Source: JAGXLP01 sp042218715 (GTDB lineage Bacteria; Bipolaricaulota; Bipolaricaulia; M55B111). From it: a DNA stretch of 6,798 bases. The DNA lies in assembly GCA_042218715.1 (NCBI GenBank), contig JBDGQU010000042.1, forward strand, positions 1 to 6,798. The letters are read 5' to 3'. The position numbers and the translations under genes are program-made. The notes under the pieces are model-generated. The model ran no database searches. It was not told the DNA's origin and saw only the letters and a list, made by a program, of their open reading frames with translations. Position 1 is the stretch's first letter; the number at the start of each line of letters is the position of its first letter. Shown here piece after piece: positions 6,790 to 6,798 of the stretch.

Positions 6790-6798
6790 TCCCTTTCG

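Noticed and set aside
6750..6798. Plus-strand ATG open to the right edge (16 codons), a possible divergent gene start.
   Set aside because: Too short to judge, only a weak GGGTG upstream, and the start lies inside the loop of the inverted repeat.
6678..6798. Minus-strand frame of about 39 codons ending in TAA at 6680-6678, a possible C-terminus of an upstream gene.
   Set aside because: The residues match no family I recognise, and a second minus-strand frame is equally open over the same stretch.

Overview
The window holds one compact, single-direction (minus-strand) carbohydrate uptake and processing locus. In transcription order (right to left) it encodes a LacI-family repressor, an extracytoplasmic sugar-binding protein, two ABC permeases (MalF-type then MalG-type), an AGE-family sugar 2-epimerase/isomerase, and a uroporphyrinogen-decarboxylase (UroD)-like protein that runs off the left edge. 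All six read in the same direction. Gaps between the later genes are 51, 11, 58 and 38 bp; the gap after the repressor gene is 113 bp. No convincing factor-independent terminator is visible between them, so I read them as one transcription unit.

Region by region: 1-1070 is the UroD-like gene, 5'-complete but missing its 3' end. 1109-2323 is the epimerase, whose start I moved downstream to an internal ATG. 2382-3227 and 3239-4090 are the permeases, the first with a GTG start. 4091-4141 is a spacer with a strong 11-bp stem hairpin that is not a terminator. 4142-5446 is the binding protein. 5447-5559 is a spacer with the binding-protein ribosome site but no good promoter. 5560-6573 is the repressor. 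6574-6662 is its control region, with a sigma-70-type promoter (TTGAAA-N16-TATAAT) and a LacI-type palindromic operator just downstream of the predicted transcription start. 6663-6798 has no convincing gene and contains an interrupted inverted repeat.

Working model (inference): the repressor blocks its own promoter, and so the whole operon, until a sugar ligand appears. The binding protein captures a sugar or short oligosaccharide and the two permeases import it, using an ATPase encoded elsewhere because none is present here. The AGE enzyme then isomerises the sugar or the reducing end of an oligosaccharide. The UroD-like protein has the His-x-Cys...Cys arrangement seen in the MtaA/MtbA/CmuA-like methyltransferase branch, not a typical haem-pathway context. 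Its link to the sugar is the main open question.

Organism: a bacterium of moderate G+C (estimated by eye at a little above 40%), with strong AGGAGG-type ribosome sites and LacI/CUT1-style sugar control. The binding protein has a signal peptide without a lipobox cysteine, which fits a cell with a periplasm (a diderm). Together with the UroD-like gene this suggests an anaerobic, fermentative diderm, for example of the Halanaerobiales or Thermotogae kind. That assignment is a low-confidence guess from gene content.
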